Positions 33,038 through 41,040 of a DNA stretch of 64,000 nt are shown here, piece by piece; positions within the stretch are counted from its first letter, which is position 1, and each line of letters opens with the position of its first letter. The translations under genes and the position numbers were made by a program. The stretch is taken from positions 1 through 64,000 of the forward strand of contig DASUGH010000041.1 of assembly GCA_036274155.1 (NCBI GenBank), given 5' to 3'. The notes beneath the pieces are model-generated. The model did not search any database, was not told the origin of the DNA, and saw only the letters and a program-made list of their open reading frames with translations. The DNA is from Gp6-AA40 sp036274155 (GTDB lineage Bacteria; Acidobacteriota; Vicinamibacteria; Vicinamibacterales; UBA2999).

Positions 33038-34162
33038 ATGACATCTGGCGTTCGACGCATCTCCGCTCTCGTGCTTGCCGCCATGCTGGCCGCGGTCGTC
33101 CCGGGATCGGCGCACCACGAGATTCTCGGCAAGTTCGACGACAAGAAGCCGGTCACCCTGAACGGCGTCGTCAGCGATGTGGACTGGAAGAATCCGCACG
33201 TGCACATCTTCATGAACGTGAAGGATGCGAAAGGTGCGGTGCTGAACTGGGCGATCGAACTGGAAAGCCCGATCGAGTTGCAGCAGAGCGGCTGGAACCG
33301 CGACACGCTTCAGCCGGGCGACACCATCAGCGTCCGCGGCATGCTGGCGCGCAACGGCAGCCGGCAGGCCTGGGGCGATTCCGTCGTAGTGTCGAAGACG
33401 GGAAGGCGCGTGCTCAACCTGACGGCGACGGCGCCGCCGCCGCCGCTCCAGCCGAGGCCCTCGCCACGGTGGCCCGACAAGCAGCCGCGACTCGGCCCGA
33501 CACCGGGAGGCGTCCAGGGTTACTGGGCCTATCCGAGCGCCACGGTGCTGGTCGAGAAGGGGGTCAACGCGCCGATGTCGCGATACGGGCTCCTGAAGAA
33601 CGTCAGCGACGCCCCGAAGGTTGCACCGATGCAGCCGTGGGCCCAGTCGCTTTACGTGCTAAGGCAGAGCCGGTTCCTGCAGGACGATCCGACGTTCCTC
33701 AACTGCAAGCCGCCCGGCGGACCGCGGCAGTTTCAGCAGTGGGAAGGCGTCCAGTTCGTCGAGGACCGTGAAAGACAGCGAATTTTCGTGTTGATTGGCG
33801 GCGGAAACAACAATTTCCGTATCATTTATACGGACGGGCGGAAGCAGGTCGGCCAGGTCGGCGGCGACGACGATAATCCGCTCTACTACGGCCGATCGGT
33901 AGGAAAATGGGAGGCCGATACGCTGGTCGTCGACACGAGGGGGTTCAACGAGGACTTCTGGTTCACCAACGGAGGGCTGCCACACACTGACCTGCTGCAT
34001 CTCGTCGAGCGCTTCACGAGGCCGGATTACGACACCCTGAAGTACGAGGTGACGGTGGACGATCCCGGCGCGTACACGAGACAGTGGTCCAGCGAATGGA
34101 CGTTGCGGTGGGTGGCGGGACAGGAGCAGCCGCGCCACCTGTGTCAGGAAAACAGACCGTGA
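33038..34162 (+). CDS. Fusion of a DUF6152 domain and its large secreted partner domain
   Basis: A 374-residue exported protein. Residues about 25-130 match DUF6152 (AHHEILGKFDDKKPVTLNGV, DWKNPHVHIFMNV, SGWNRDTLQPGDTISVRG). After a Pro-rich linker, residues about 150-370 match the partner family seen at 34706 and 49779 (QPWAQSLYVLRQSR, NCKPPGGPRQF, YGRSVGKWEADTLVVDTRGF, LHLVERFTRPDYDTLKYEV, DDPGAYTRQW). Elsewhere in the window these two are separate neighbouring genes. The fusion suggests the two parts work together outside the membrane. The next gene is a free-standing DUF6152 protein. Confidence 0.82.
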   Translation: MTSGVRRISALVLAAMLAAVVPGSAHHEILGKFDDKKPVTLNGVVSDVDWKNPHVHIFMNVKDAKGAVLNWAIELESPIELQQSGWNRDTLQPGDTISVRGMLARNGSRQAWGDSVVVSKTGRRVLNLTATAPPPPLQPRPSPRWPDKQPRLGPTPGGVQGYWAYPSATVLVEKGVNAPMSRYGLLKNVSDAPKVAPMQPWAQSLYVLRQSRFLQDDPTFLNCKPPGGPRQFQQWEGVQFVEDRERQRIFVLIGGGNNNFRIIYTDGRKQVGQVGGDDDNPLYYGRSVGKWEADTLVVDTRGFNEDFWFTNGGLPHTDLLHLVERFTRPDYDTLKYEVTVDDPGAYTRQWSSEWTLRWVAGQEQPRHLCQENRP

Positions 34163-34218
34163 TTCTTCGCGCGCAGAGCGAGCCACGACAGACGGATATC
34201 GGTAAACGGAGGAACGAC

Positions 34219-34668
34219 ATGAAAGCGTACATTCTGGGCGGCCTGGTGATCGCAGGCGTGCTGCTGACATCTGTACAGAGCTCGGCCCATCATTCATTCG
34301 CTGCAGAATTCGACGGCACCAAGCGCGTCAAGCTCACCGGAATCGTGACGAAGGTGGAATGGACGAATCCTCACGTCTGGTTCTACTTCAACGTGAAGTC
34401 GGCCGAGAAGTCTCCCGATGGCGGCAAGACCTGGGTGCCAGGCGAATCCAAAGGCAACTGGGGCGCCGAGATGGGGCCGCCGCACGGTCTGCAGCGACAG
34501 GGCTGGCGCCGTGACTCGCTCAAGATTGGCGAAGAAGTCACGGTCGTGGGCTCTCTCGCGAAGAACGGCACCCAGCGCATGAACGCCAACTCGGTCACGC
34601 TCTCCTCGACGGGCGGCAGGCCGGGCCAGACGCTCGACGCGGCCTCCAGCCAGGGCCAGAACCCGTAA
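34219..34668 (+). CDS. Secreted DUF6152 protein
   Basis: A 149-residue protein with a signal peptide (MKAYILGGLVIAGVLLTSVQ) and mature start AHHSFAAEFDGTKRVKLTGI. The NPHVWFYFNV, RQGWRRDSLKIGEEVTVVGS and MNANSVTLSSTGG segments are those of DUF6152. GGAGG lies six bases before ATG 34219. It follows the fusion gene and precedes a partner-family gene, so fusion, single domain and partner are arranged in one plus-strand unit. Confidence 0.85.
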   Translation: MKAYILGGLVIAGVLLTSVQSSAHHSFAAEFDGTKRVKLTGIVTKVEWTNPHVWFYFNVKSAEKSPDGGKTWVPGESKGNWGAEMGPPHGLQRQGWRRDSLKIGEEVTVVGSLAKNGTQRMNANSVTLSSTGGRPGQTLDAASSQGQNP

Positions 34669-34705
34669 CGGCGCCTGGGCATTCGGTTCGAGTCAGGAGC
34701 GTCGT

Positions 34706-35674
34706 ATGCGGCAGAAGTTGTTACTGACATCGGCGGCGCTGGCGCTGTTCGCAGCGCCGCTGGTGTGCCGCTCGGTCCTCGCGCACGAGGACGATCAGGC
34801 TTCGCCAGCTGCGGCAGCCGGCGCTCAGCCGGCAGCCGGCGCTCAGCCGGCACCCGCGCAGGGCGGTGAAGCCGGCCAGGGGGGCGGCGCTCGCCAGGGC
34901 GGTGGACAAGGCGGCGCGCGTCAAGGCGGTGGCGGGGGACGTCAGGGTGGCCGTGGCGGACGTCAGGCCGGCCCTCCGCCAGGGCCCGCGCCGCGCGGTG
35001 CCGATGGCCGGGCGCTGCTCGGCGGCGCCACACCAAAAGAAACCGGCGTGTGGACTCCCAACTTCGGCATCACCGAGCCGATCGCACCGGTGGCGACCGT
35101 GCCCTTCAAGCCGTGGGCACGAGCGCTCTACGACGACAGGCAGAAACACGAGCTCGAGCCGCACACCCGGTGCAAGGCCTCGGGAGTGGCACGGCAGTTC
35201 CTCACGCCGTACGGCGTCGAGTTCGTCGAGATGCCGGAGCTGCAGCGGATCTACATCTTCGACATCGGCGGACCGCACACGTACCGCACGATCTTCATGG
35301 ACGGCCGGACGCATCCCAATCCGCCGCAACCGACGTATTACGGGCACTCGGTCGGCTGGTGGGAAGGCGACACACTCGTCGTCGAGACCACCGGATTCAA
35401 CGAGGATTTCTGGCTGGATCGACGCGGACTGCCGCACACCGAGCAGCTCAGGACCGTCGAGCGCTTCACGCGCGCCAACTCCACGACGATGAACTACGAA
35501 GCGACCATCGATGATCCCGGCGCCTACACCGCGCCGTGGAAGGGCGCCTTCACACTCCGCTGGAATGCCGGACAGGAGCTGTTCGAGTACGTCTGCCAGC
35601 AGGCCAACTACGCCAGCGAGCTGATGGTGGGCCAGTTGGGGAAGGTGAATCGCTCCACCACGATCATCCCGTAG
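34706..35674 (+). CDS. Secreted partner protein of the DUF6152 family
   Basis: A 322-residue exported protein. It has a signal peptide, then a very long Gly/Gln/Arg/Ala-rich linker (about residues 35-105), then the partner domain: PFKPWARALYDDRQKHELEP, TRCKASGVARQFLTPYGVEF, QRIYIFDIGGPHTYRTIFMD, GHSVGWWEGDTLVVETTGF, LRTVERFTRANSTTMNYEA and DDPGAYTAPW. It is closest to the second half of the gene at 33038 and to 49779. An intrinsic terminator follows 23 bases after the stop. Confidence 0.82.
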   Translation: MRQKLLLTSAALALFAAPLVCRSVLAHEDDQASPAAAAGAQPAAGAQPAPAQGGEAGQGGGARQGGGQGGARQGGGGGRQGGRGGRQAGPPPGPAPRGADGRALLGGATPKETGVWTPNFGITEPIAPVATVPFKPWARALYDDRQKHELEPHTRCKASGVARQFLTPYGVEFVEMPELQRIYIFDIGGPHTYRTIFMDGRTHPNPPQPTYYGHSVGWWEGDTLVVETTGFNEDFWLDRRGLPHTEQLRTVERFTRANSTTMNYEATIDDPGAYTAPWKGAFTLRWNAGQELFEYVCQQANYASELMVGQLGKVNRSTTIIP

Positions 35675-35697
35675 GGCTCGCGAATGCGAGTGCTCGA

Positions 35698-35722
35698 AGG
35701 CCAGGTTCGCCTGGCCTTTTTT
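35698..35722 (+). terminator. Rho-independent terminator
   Basis: AGGCCAGG and CCTGGCCT form an eight-bp stem with a TTCG loop followed by six T. It follows the partner-family gene and ends the secreted-protein run that starts at 31521. Confidence 0.88.
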
Positions 35723-35742
35723 CGTGTACGACGGACATGTCC

Positions 35743-35809
35743 AACCGAGCTGAAGCTCGGTTCTGCGACAACGAAACACCATTTCGCAGAACCGAGCTTC
35801 AGCTCGGTT
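35743..35809. repeat. Inverted pair of the 26-bp REP-like element
   Basis: Two exact but inverted copies of the 26-bp element (35743-35768 and 35784-35809) are separated by 15 bases. The core of each copy is itself a hairpin, ACCGAGCT-TC-AGCTCGGT. Further copies lie at 42923-43055, 57455-57550 and 58574-58599. This pair lies between the terminator and the convergent cytochrome gene. Confidence 0.85.
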
Positions 35810-35823
35810 AGGTACGGGACCAC

Positions 35824-36426
35824 CTACGGCTTGCGCTGCGGATCGTAGTCGGCCCTGATCGTGTTCTTCTGACGGGCTACCTCGAACAGGGTCGGATAGA
35901 ACTGCACGAAGGTGTTTTCGACAGCCGCGTTCCTGGCATGGCAGGCGTAGCACGACGCAGTCTGCGCCAGCGGCGCCGCACGATCGGCGCCCTTCGGTCC
36001 ACCGAACGTGAAGTAGGCCCAACCGCCGTTCGGATAGCGCTGCCGATCCTTGACGGCCGCCTCGATCGCCACCACGTCTCCTTGCGTCCGTCCGCCGTTG
36101 TTGATCGACACGTTGGCGTCGGCCCGGCGCAGCTCCAGCACCAGCATCGTTCCGTCGGGCCATGTACCCGATCGGACGAACTCGCGATACGCCGCCGGCG
36201 AGACGAACACGTTGTCGAACAGCGGCGGCTGATTCGACGCCGGCTGCTGCGGACCGTAGGTCATCCCGAGTCCGCTCGTGAGGTACACCCACTCGCGGTA
36301 AGCGGTCGGCCGCATCACCTGGTCACCGGAGAACTCTGGTCCGTCGGCCGGTGCCTGCGCGCCCAGTCCGTACGGCAGGCCGCAGATGGCGAGACCGACG
36401 ATCAGACCTGACACCAATCTGTGCAT
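35824..36426 (-). CDS. Cytochrome P460 family protein
   Basis: A 200-residue exported c-type cytochrome. A signal peptide is followed by the P460 domain with YREWVYLTSGLGMTYGP, FDNVFVSPAAYREFVRSGTW and TMLVLELRRADANVSI. The haem site CYACH lies in TASCYACHARNAAVENTFVQ near residue 165. Cytochrome P460 proteins oxidise hydroxylamine or nitric oxide in some bacteria, but many homologues have unknown substrates. ATG 36426 gives the cleanest signal peptide; ATG 36441 would add five residues. Confidence 0.82.
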   Translation of the reverse strand: MHRLVSGLIVGLAICGLPYGLGAQAPADGPEFSGDQVMRPTAYREWVYLTSGLGMTYGPQQPASNQPPLFDNVFVSPAAYREFVRSGTWPDGTMLVLELRRADANVSINNGGRTQGDVVAIEAAVKDRQRYPNGGWAYFTFGGPKGADRAAPLAQTASCYACHARNAAVENTFVQFYPTLFEVARQKNTIRADYDPQRKP

Positions 36427-37280
36427 GGCGCATTGTGCCATGTCGTATCGATTGGCGGCGAACCCTGCGAGGCTTTCGCAAGGCGGACCAGCCTGAGTGC
36501 GCACTGCAGAATGCAGAACGCCGAGAAACGATTCAGGCCCCGCGGTTCATCTGTCTTCTGGTGTCCGGCTTCGACACCAGCGGTGGGTCGTCGCGTCGTG
36601 GCAGAGCCGGATGTGTCCGCCATTGAACGGACCTGTCTCGCTGCCGGACAGCTGAAACCCGACTCCTGCCGGCAACTTTCTCCGGCCGCGCTCCGTCTAA
36701 CCGTTCACTCGGTCTTCCCGTCGGTCCGGTCGATCCAATCGCTCCCCCGGGTCGACCCAACGACGATGTCGTTCACAGTTGCGCAGGAGATCAATGTTGT
36801 GCGTGTGCTCGATCGCTGACCGGGCAGGCCAGCGGACCACGTCTCGAATCCCCGCGAAAGACTGGCCGTGTGCGCACGTGGCACATCGGTTGCTCCCCGG
36901 TGAGCCAATCAGCGATTCGGTAATGCGCGCGCTTCCGCAGCGTATATATGGAACGAGGGAACCACGGCCGCGCGGGGCGCGCTCACCGGCACCCGCCGGG
37001 CGTTCACCGATTAGTGCGGAACACATCGTTCGCCGGTGTCGTCTGCAACCTTCGAACGGCGGGCGGGTATTCCTACCGGTAAGCAAGGCACCGCAGAAAC
37101 GGGGGCGGACGTCAGAGCACTACCAGGAAGACACGATCTCACGGGCAACCGTGAGTGGGGCGGGACGCCAGCGCGCGGCAACGCGCTGACGCCCCTGATC
37201 ACAACCCGCAGGTATTGGCTGCGGGCCGGACTGCGCCAAGTATAGGCGAATGGTCGGCCCGCGCGTGGAGGGCTGGCCAG
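36427..37280. other. 850-bp stretch without a convincing gene
   Basis: Open frames exist on both strands but none shows a recognisable family, a good ribosome site and normal composition together. The stretch contains an AT-rich patch GTATATATGG (36941-36950). Near 36760-36820, two strands give competing short frames with plausible but unmatched endings. It may hold a decayed gene. No repeat of the window's known families is visible here. Confidence 0.5.
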
Positions 37281-37748
37281 ATGGGGTCCATCAGTGTACT
37301 GGTGTGCGCATTGGAGCTGCTTGGCCGTTCAGCGGTGAGCATGCCGCCAATCAAGGTTCTGGCCACCCCTCCAGCCGGCGTCTCCGTCAACGCCGAAGCG
37401 TTCGTTCGCGCAGATGAAGGAATCATTTACGTGCTCGCTCCTGGCGCGGCGTATCGCCACGCACGCTGCGACGAGCGCCGCTCGCTCGTCAAGCTGGCCA
37501 GCGTTCTCGTCCACGAGGAATGGCACATCCGGCATGGTGCGGACGAGCGCGGGGCATACGAGGCACAGCTCGGCACGCTGCTGCGCCTCGGAATGCAGCC
37601 GGACTCCGCCGTGTACATCGGTGTGGTGCGCTCGATGAACTGGGTGCTGAAAGCGCGCGAGCGCGACGCCGCCAACGCGCGCCGCGCCGCAGCCACATCC
37701 GACCGAGCTATCGCTGACGCGGGTCCTGTTCCTTCACCAGGTAGATGA
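37281..37748 (+). CDS. Small protein with an HExxH zinc-peptidase-like motif
   Basis: A 155-residue protein. Its centre reads LVKLASVLVHEEWHIRHGADERGAYEAQL, with HEEWH as an HExxH metal site and a downstream Glu (DERGAYEAQ) at gluzincin/metzincin-like distance. This resembles minimal metallopeptidase domains. No clear signal peptide or membrane segment is seen. ATG 37281 has GGAGG nine bases upstream. The 3' end overlaps the convergent DinB gene by 41 bases. Confidence 0.65.
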   Translation: MGSISVLVCALELLGRSAVSMPPIKVLATPPAGVSVNAEAFVRADEGIIYVLAPGAAYRHARCDERRSLVKLASVLVHEEWHIRHGADERGAYEAQLGTLLRLGMQPDSAVYIGVVRSMNWVLKARERDAANARRAAATSDRAIADAGPVPSPGR

Positions 37749-38172
37749 TCTGGCCAAGGTGGTGCTCGAAGTGCGCCAGGCAGCGCAGGACAATCGCGAA
37801 ACGGGTGCGATCGTCGGAGCCGGTCGCTTCGTACGCACGCGACCAGTCCTCGATGGATTGCCCGCGCACTGTTCTCTTCACCAGGGCCACCGCCTCGTCG
37901 AGCGCCGCGAGCACTTCCTCCTTCGGGCGCCGGCTCGTGTCGGTGAACTCGAGCGGCCGGTTGCGCACGTATCCAGTGCCGGCGATCTGCGCACCGATGT
38001 AGTAATTCAGATTCCCGGTGATGTGCAGCACGAGGTGACCGATGCTGTTCCCGTACTCATAGGGACGGGTCCAGAACTGGTCGTCGGTGAGACCGGCGGT
38101 CAGCGTGCGCGCCTGCGTTGCAAACTTCTCGAAATAGTGTTCGAAGCTCGGCCCGATCACGTCGGTCGGCAT
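37708..38172 (-). CDS. DinB family protein
   Basis: A 154-residue four-helix DinB/YfiT-type protein. The metal-site histidines are visible in SIGHLVLHITGN (about residue 52) and CLAHFEHHLGQI (about residue 135). These proteins may act as metal-dependent thiol transferases or have unknown roles. ATG 38172 follows the DUF1801 stop by four bases, so these two are translated together. Confidence 0.85.
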   Translation of the reverse strand: MPTDVIGPSFEHYFEKFATQARTLTAGLTDDQFWTRPYEYGNSIGHLVLHITGNLNYYIGAQIAGTGYVRNRPLEFTDTSRRPKEEVLAALDEAVALVKRTVRGQSIEDWSRAYEATGSDDRTRFAIVLRCLAHFEHHLGQIIYLVKEQDPRQR

Positions 38173-38176
38173 CGCG

Positions 38177-38572
38177 TCATTCCTCTTCTGACGACCGCTT
38201 CCGACACGCGGCATGCGCGGCGCGCACGAGCGCTTTCAGGCCGGGCTGGCGCAGATCGGACGACGTCGCGAGCGGCACGTGCCGGTGCAGTTTGCCGTCG
38301 CCGCGCAACAGCCCGCGTGGATCGGCCAGCGTGCTCCCGTTGAACAGGCCGATCTTCACGCCGGTCTTGCTGATCATCAACGTGCACACGACGTCGCGAC
38401 ATCCAGGACCGTAGCCGTAGAACGCAAACGGGCCGGCCGTGTCCATGACCTCCGCGGCGCCGGGCAGCAGGCCGCGGACGAACGAACGCGCCTCGTGCGC
38501 CAGCCTCTGGATCTCCGGCGTGTAGCGCGCGATCACCGTGTCGAACGTCCGCACGGCGGCACGGGCGCTCAT
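38177..38572 (-). CDS. DUF1801 (YdhG-like) protein
   Basis: A 131-residue cytoplasmic protein with IARYTPEIQRLAHEARSFVR, ICTLM-type central strand (DVVCTLMISKTGVKIGLF) and a C-terminal LKALVRAAHAACRK. It matches the DUF1801 family, whose function is not settled. ATG 38572 overlaps the upstream hydrolase stop by four bases, and it runs into the DinB gene, giving a three-gene minus-strand unit. Confidence 0.8.
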   Translation of the reverse strand: MSARAAVRTFDTVIARYTPEIQRLAHEARSFVRGLLPGAAEVMDTAGPFAFYGYGPGCRDVVCTLMISKTGVKIGLFNGSTLADPRGLLRGDGKLHRHVPLATSSDLRQPGLKALVRAAHAACRKRSSEEE

Positions 38573-39879
38573 GGGATGCGCAGCGCCACGGCGTCGGCGC
38601 GAACGAGGTCGGCGTATTCAGGCAGGAACCAGCCCTCAGCGATCAGCTCGTTCAGTCGGCGCTCGACGCGGCTGACATACGCTGCCGAATTCGCGTACAG
38701 CGCATGCAGCGTGGCGTCGGGCACTGGAACCCTGGTTCCCGCCAGCTGGCACAGCCGATCCTGGGCCGTCGTCTTCCCCTTGCCGAACACGCCGTAAGCG
38801 GCGACCGGCACGTCCACCCAGACGTTGCGGACACCGCCCTTCGCGTTGCCGTGCTCGTCGAGCGAGAGATGCGAACCGTCTCCCGCCGGATCCTGATCGA
38901 CGGTGATGTACGGCGCGTGCGGCGGCGCCTTGCCTTCGGCAATCCAGGCGATCAGGTGCTGCAGCCCGACGGCGGTGAATGCGCCCGCCGGAAAGTTCGT
39001 GACCGGCAGCGTGCAGGGATCGTTCTGAAACGCCGGACTGTCGCGCGAATTGTTGTGCGGCATCCCTGCCACCTCATAGATGCGGAAGCGGTTGCCCGGC
39101 TCATCGCTGTCCGGACGCCGATAGACGATGCCGCGCTCCGCCCAGGTCACCACTTCAGTCTGCGTCGGCATCTGGATCATCGGCACGTCGACGATCGGCA
39201 GCGGCGTGTTTCCGTTGGTGCTCGTCAACAGATACCCGTCGAACACCGGTCCGCCGTCCGGCATCCGCAGCTCGGCGTGCGCGCCGAGGTACGTGCGCAC
39301 GGTTCCGCTCGATGCCGACGTCCCCATGAGGGTGATGCGGCGGACGTCGTACGGCGCGAACGGCCCGGTGCGGCTCTTCGCGAGGCGGCCCACCTGCGCG
39401 ATGATCTCGATGGCCTGGTTGTTGGCAATGGCGAGCGTCGAATACCGTTCGGCGTTGAAGTTCCTGAGCAGCGTGATGTTCGCAGCGCTGTGCACGATCT
39501 CGAGGAAGATATGGCGCCGTGTGAGGATCGACACGCGCGACCACTCGAAGATCAACGAGCGGCCGCCGGCATGCAGCGCCTCCGCCACGACGGTGCCGCT
39601 GAAGCTCTTCACGTCAGACGGGCGGCGGACGATGATTCGTGTCGTGTAAGGCGCGCCGGCTGCCGATCCCGACACGAAGAACTCTTCGGTGACGTACGGG
39701 AAGTCTTCGACGCGCGCTGCGCCGGGAACGACGCTCACCGGCGGATCGGGATACATCTTGCCGGGTGCGGCGACCGCGTCCGAGATCGTCGGTACCGGTG
39801 GAACCGCTGCCAGCACGGGCGCGGACGATCCGGCAAGCAGAGCCGCGACGAGCGCGCGCCACGCGGTCGATGACGTCAT
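38569..39879 (-). CDS. Secreted alpha/beta-hydrolase domain protein (Abhydrolase_10-like)
   Basis: A 436-residue exported hydrolase: a signal peptide, then YVTEEFFVSGSAAGAPYTTR, VVAEALHAGG, FLEIVHSAANITLLRNF, ITLMGTSASSGTVRTYLGAH with the nucleophile Ser in GTSAS, then YEVAGMPHNNSRDSPAF with the candidate His. The layout fits the Abhydrolase_10 family of large secreted hydrolases. Substrate is unknown. ATG 39879 starts the unit that continues into DUF1801 and DinB. Confidence 0.78.
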   Translation of the reverse strand: MTSSTAWRALVAALLAGSSAPVLAAVPPVPTISDAVAAPGKMYPDPPVSVVPGAARVEDFPYVTEEFFVSGSAAGAPYTTRIIVRRPSDVKSFSGTVVAEALHAGGRSLIFEWSRVSILTRRHIFLEIVHSAANITLLRNFNAERYSTLAIANNQAIEIIAQVGRLAKSRTGPFAPYDVRRITLMGTSASSGTVRTYLGAHAELRMPDGGPVFDGYLLTSTNGNTPLPIVDVPMIQMPTQTEVVTWAERGIVYRRPDSDEPGNRFRIYEVAGMPHNNSRDSPAFQNDPCTLPVTNFPAGAFTAVGLQHLIAWIAEGKAPPHAPYITVDQDPAGDGSHLSLDEHGNAKGGVRNVWVDVPVAAYGVFGKGKTTAQDRLCQLAGTRVPVPDATLHALYANSAAYVSRVERRLNELIAEGWFLPEYADLVRADAVALRIP

Positions 39880-39922
39880 GTGAGAACTCCTGTGCGCGCA
39901 TTATGCCGCAGTGTCCGATGGC

Positions 39923-39944
39923 GTGTCCGCCTTCGGGCGGACAC
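39923..39944. repeat. GTCCGCC hairpin with TTCG loop
   Basis: GTGTCCGCC-TTCG-GGCGGACAC is a perfect nine-bp stem with a stable tetraloop, placed between the divergent hydrolase and LigJ-like genes. It is the strongest member of the GTCCGCC hairpin family (others at 10951, 17387 and 22523). Its place upstream of both starts means it is not a simple terminator here. Confidence 0.65.
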
Positions 39945-39994
39945 TACGTCGATGTGTTGATACAATCCCACGGCCAGCTTCGAGGAGGCGCCCT

Positions 39995-41014
39995 GTGATC
40001 ATCGATTCCCACGGCCACGTCACCGCACCCGACAGCCTCTACGTCTACAAGGCGCAGATCGTCTCGCATCGCGGCGCCCACGGGCGCGGCGGCAATCTCG
40101 CCAACGACGAGGATGTGCGGCAGGCGCTGAATCAGCCGGTATTCGGGGGCAGCTCGCATCTCGGCCAGTTGAAGGAGGTGGGCACCGACCTCCAGCTGAT
40201 CTCACCCCGGCCGTATCAGATGATGACCAGCGAGCATCCGCGGCTCGTCCAGTGGTTCGTGGAAGAGACGAACAACATCATCGCCAGGCAGGTGCAGCTC
40301 TACCCCAACACGTTCCGCGGCGTCTGCGGCCTGCCGCTCACGCCCGGCGTCAGCCCGAAAGCGGTGCTCCCCTACCTCGAGAAGTGCATCAAGGAGCAAG
40401 GCTTCGTCGGCTGCCTGCTGAACCCTGATCCCGGCGAGTGCAGCGGCGCCGAAACGCCGCCGCTCGGCGATCGCTTCTGGTATCCGCTGTACGAGAAGCT
40501 CGTCGAGCTCGACGTCCCCGGCCACATTCACTCGACCGGCTGCCGCTCGGAGCGGCTCACCTACTCGCTGCACTTCATCAACGAGGAGAGCATCGCCGTC
40601 GTCTCGCTGCTCACGTCCGACGTGTTCAAGGATTTTCCGACGCTGAAGATTCTCGTCTCACATGGCGGCGGCGCCATTCCCTACCATGTCGGACGGTTCG
40701 AAGCGAGCTCACTACGCGGCAAGGGGCCGCGATTCTCCGAGCGGATGCGGAATCTCTACTACGACACCGTCCTCTACTCGAAGGATGCGCTCGAGCTGTT
40801 GTTCAAGACCGTCGGCGTCGATCGCTGCCTGTTCGGCACGGAGCGGCCAGGCGTCGGCACGGTCAAGGATCCGAAGACGGGACGCTGGCTGGACGAGACG
40901 CGCTTCACCATCGAGTCGATCGACTGGCTCAGCGCCGCCGACAAGAAGATGATCTTCGAGGACAACGCGCGCAAGGTCTTCAACCTGAAGGTTGCCGAGG
41001 CGGTGGGCGTCTGA
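39995..41014 (+). CDS. Amidohydrolase of the LigJ (4-oxalomesaconate hydratase) type
   Basis: A 339-residue TIM-barrel metal-dependent hydrolase. The N-terminal metal site is MIIDSHGHVTAP, with later ligands in VPGHIHSTGC, ILVSHGGGAIPYHVGRFEA and LFGTERPGVGT. It closely fits the LigJ-like amidohydrolase group that hydrates 4-oxalomesaconate in protocatechuate 4,5-cleavage and gallate pathways. Related decarboxylases cannot be excluded. GTG 39995 has GAGGAGG six bases upstream. It leads the operon that continues with a transporter, extradiol dioxygenase and two aldolase-like genes. Confidence 0.85.
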   Translation: MIIDSHGHVTAPDSLYVYKAQIVSHRGAHGRGGNLANDEDVRQALNQPVFGGSSHLGQLKEVGTDLQLISPRPYQMMTSEHPRLVQWFVEETNNIIARQVQLYPNTFRGVCGLPLTPGVSPKAVLPYLEKCIKEQGFVGCLLNPDPGECSGAETPPLGDRFWYPLYEKLVELDVPGHIHSTGCRSERLTYSLHFINEESIAVVSLLTSDVFKDFPTLKILVSHGGGAIPYHVGRFEASSLRGKGPRFSERMRNLYYDTVLYSKDALELLFKTVGVDRCLFGTERPGVGTVKDPKTGRWLDETRFTIESIDWLSAADKKMIFEDNARKVFNLKVAEAVGV

Positions 41015-41040
41015 AGCCGCGTCCGCAGAAGGAGCACAGC

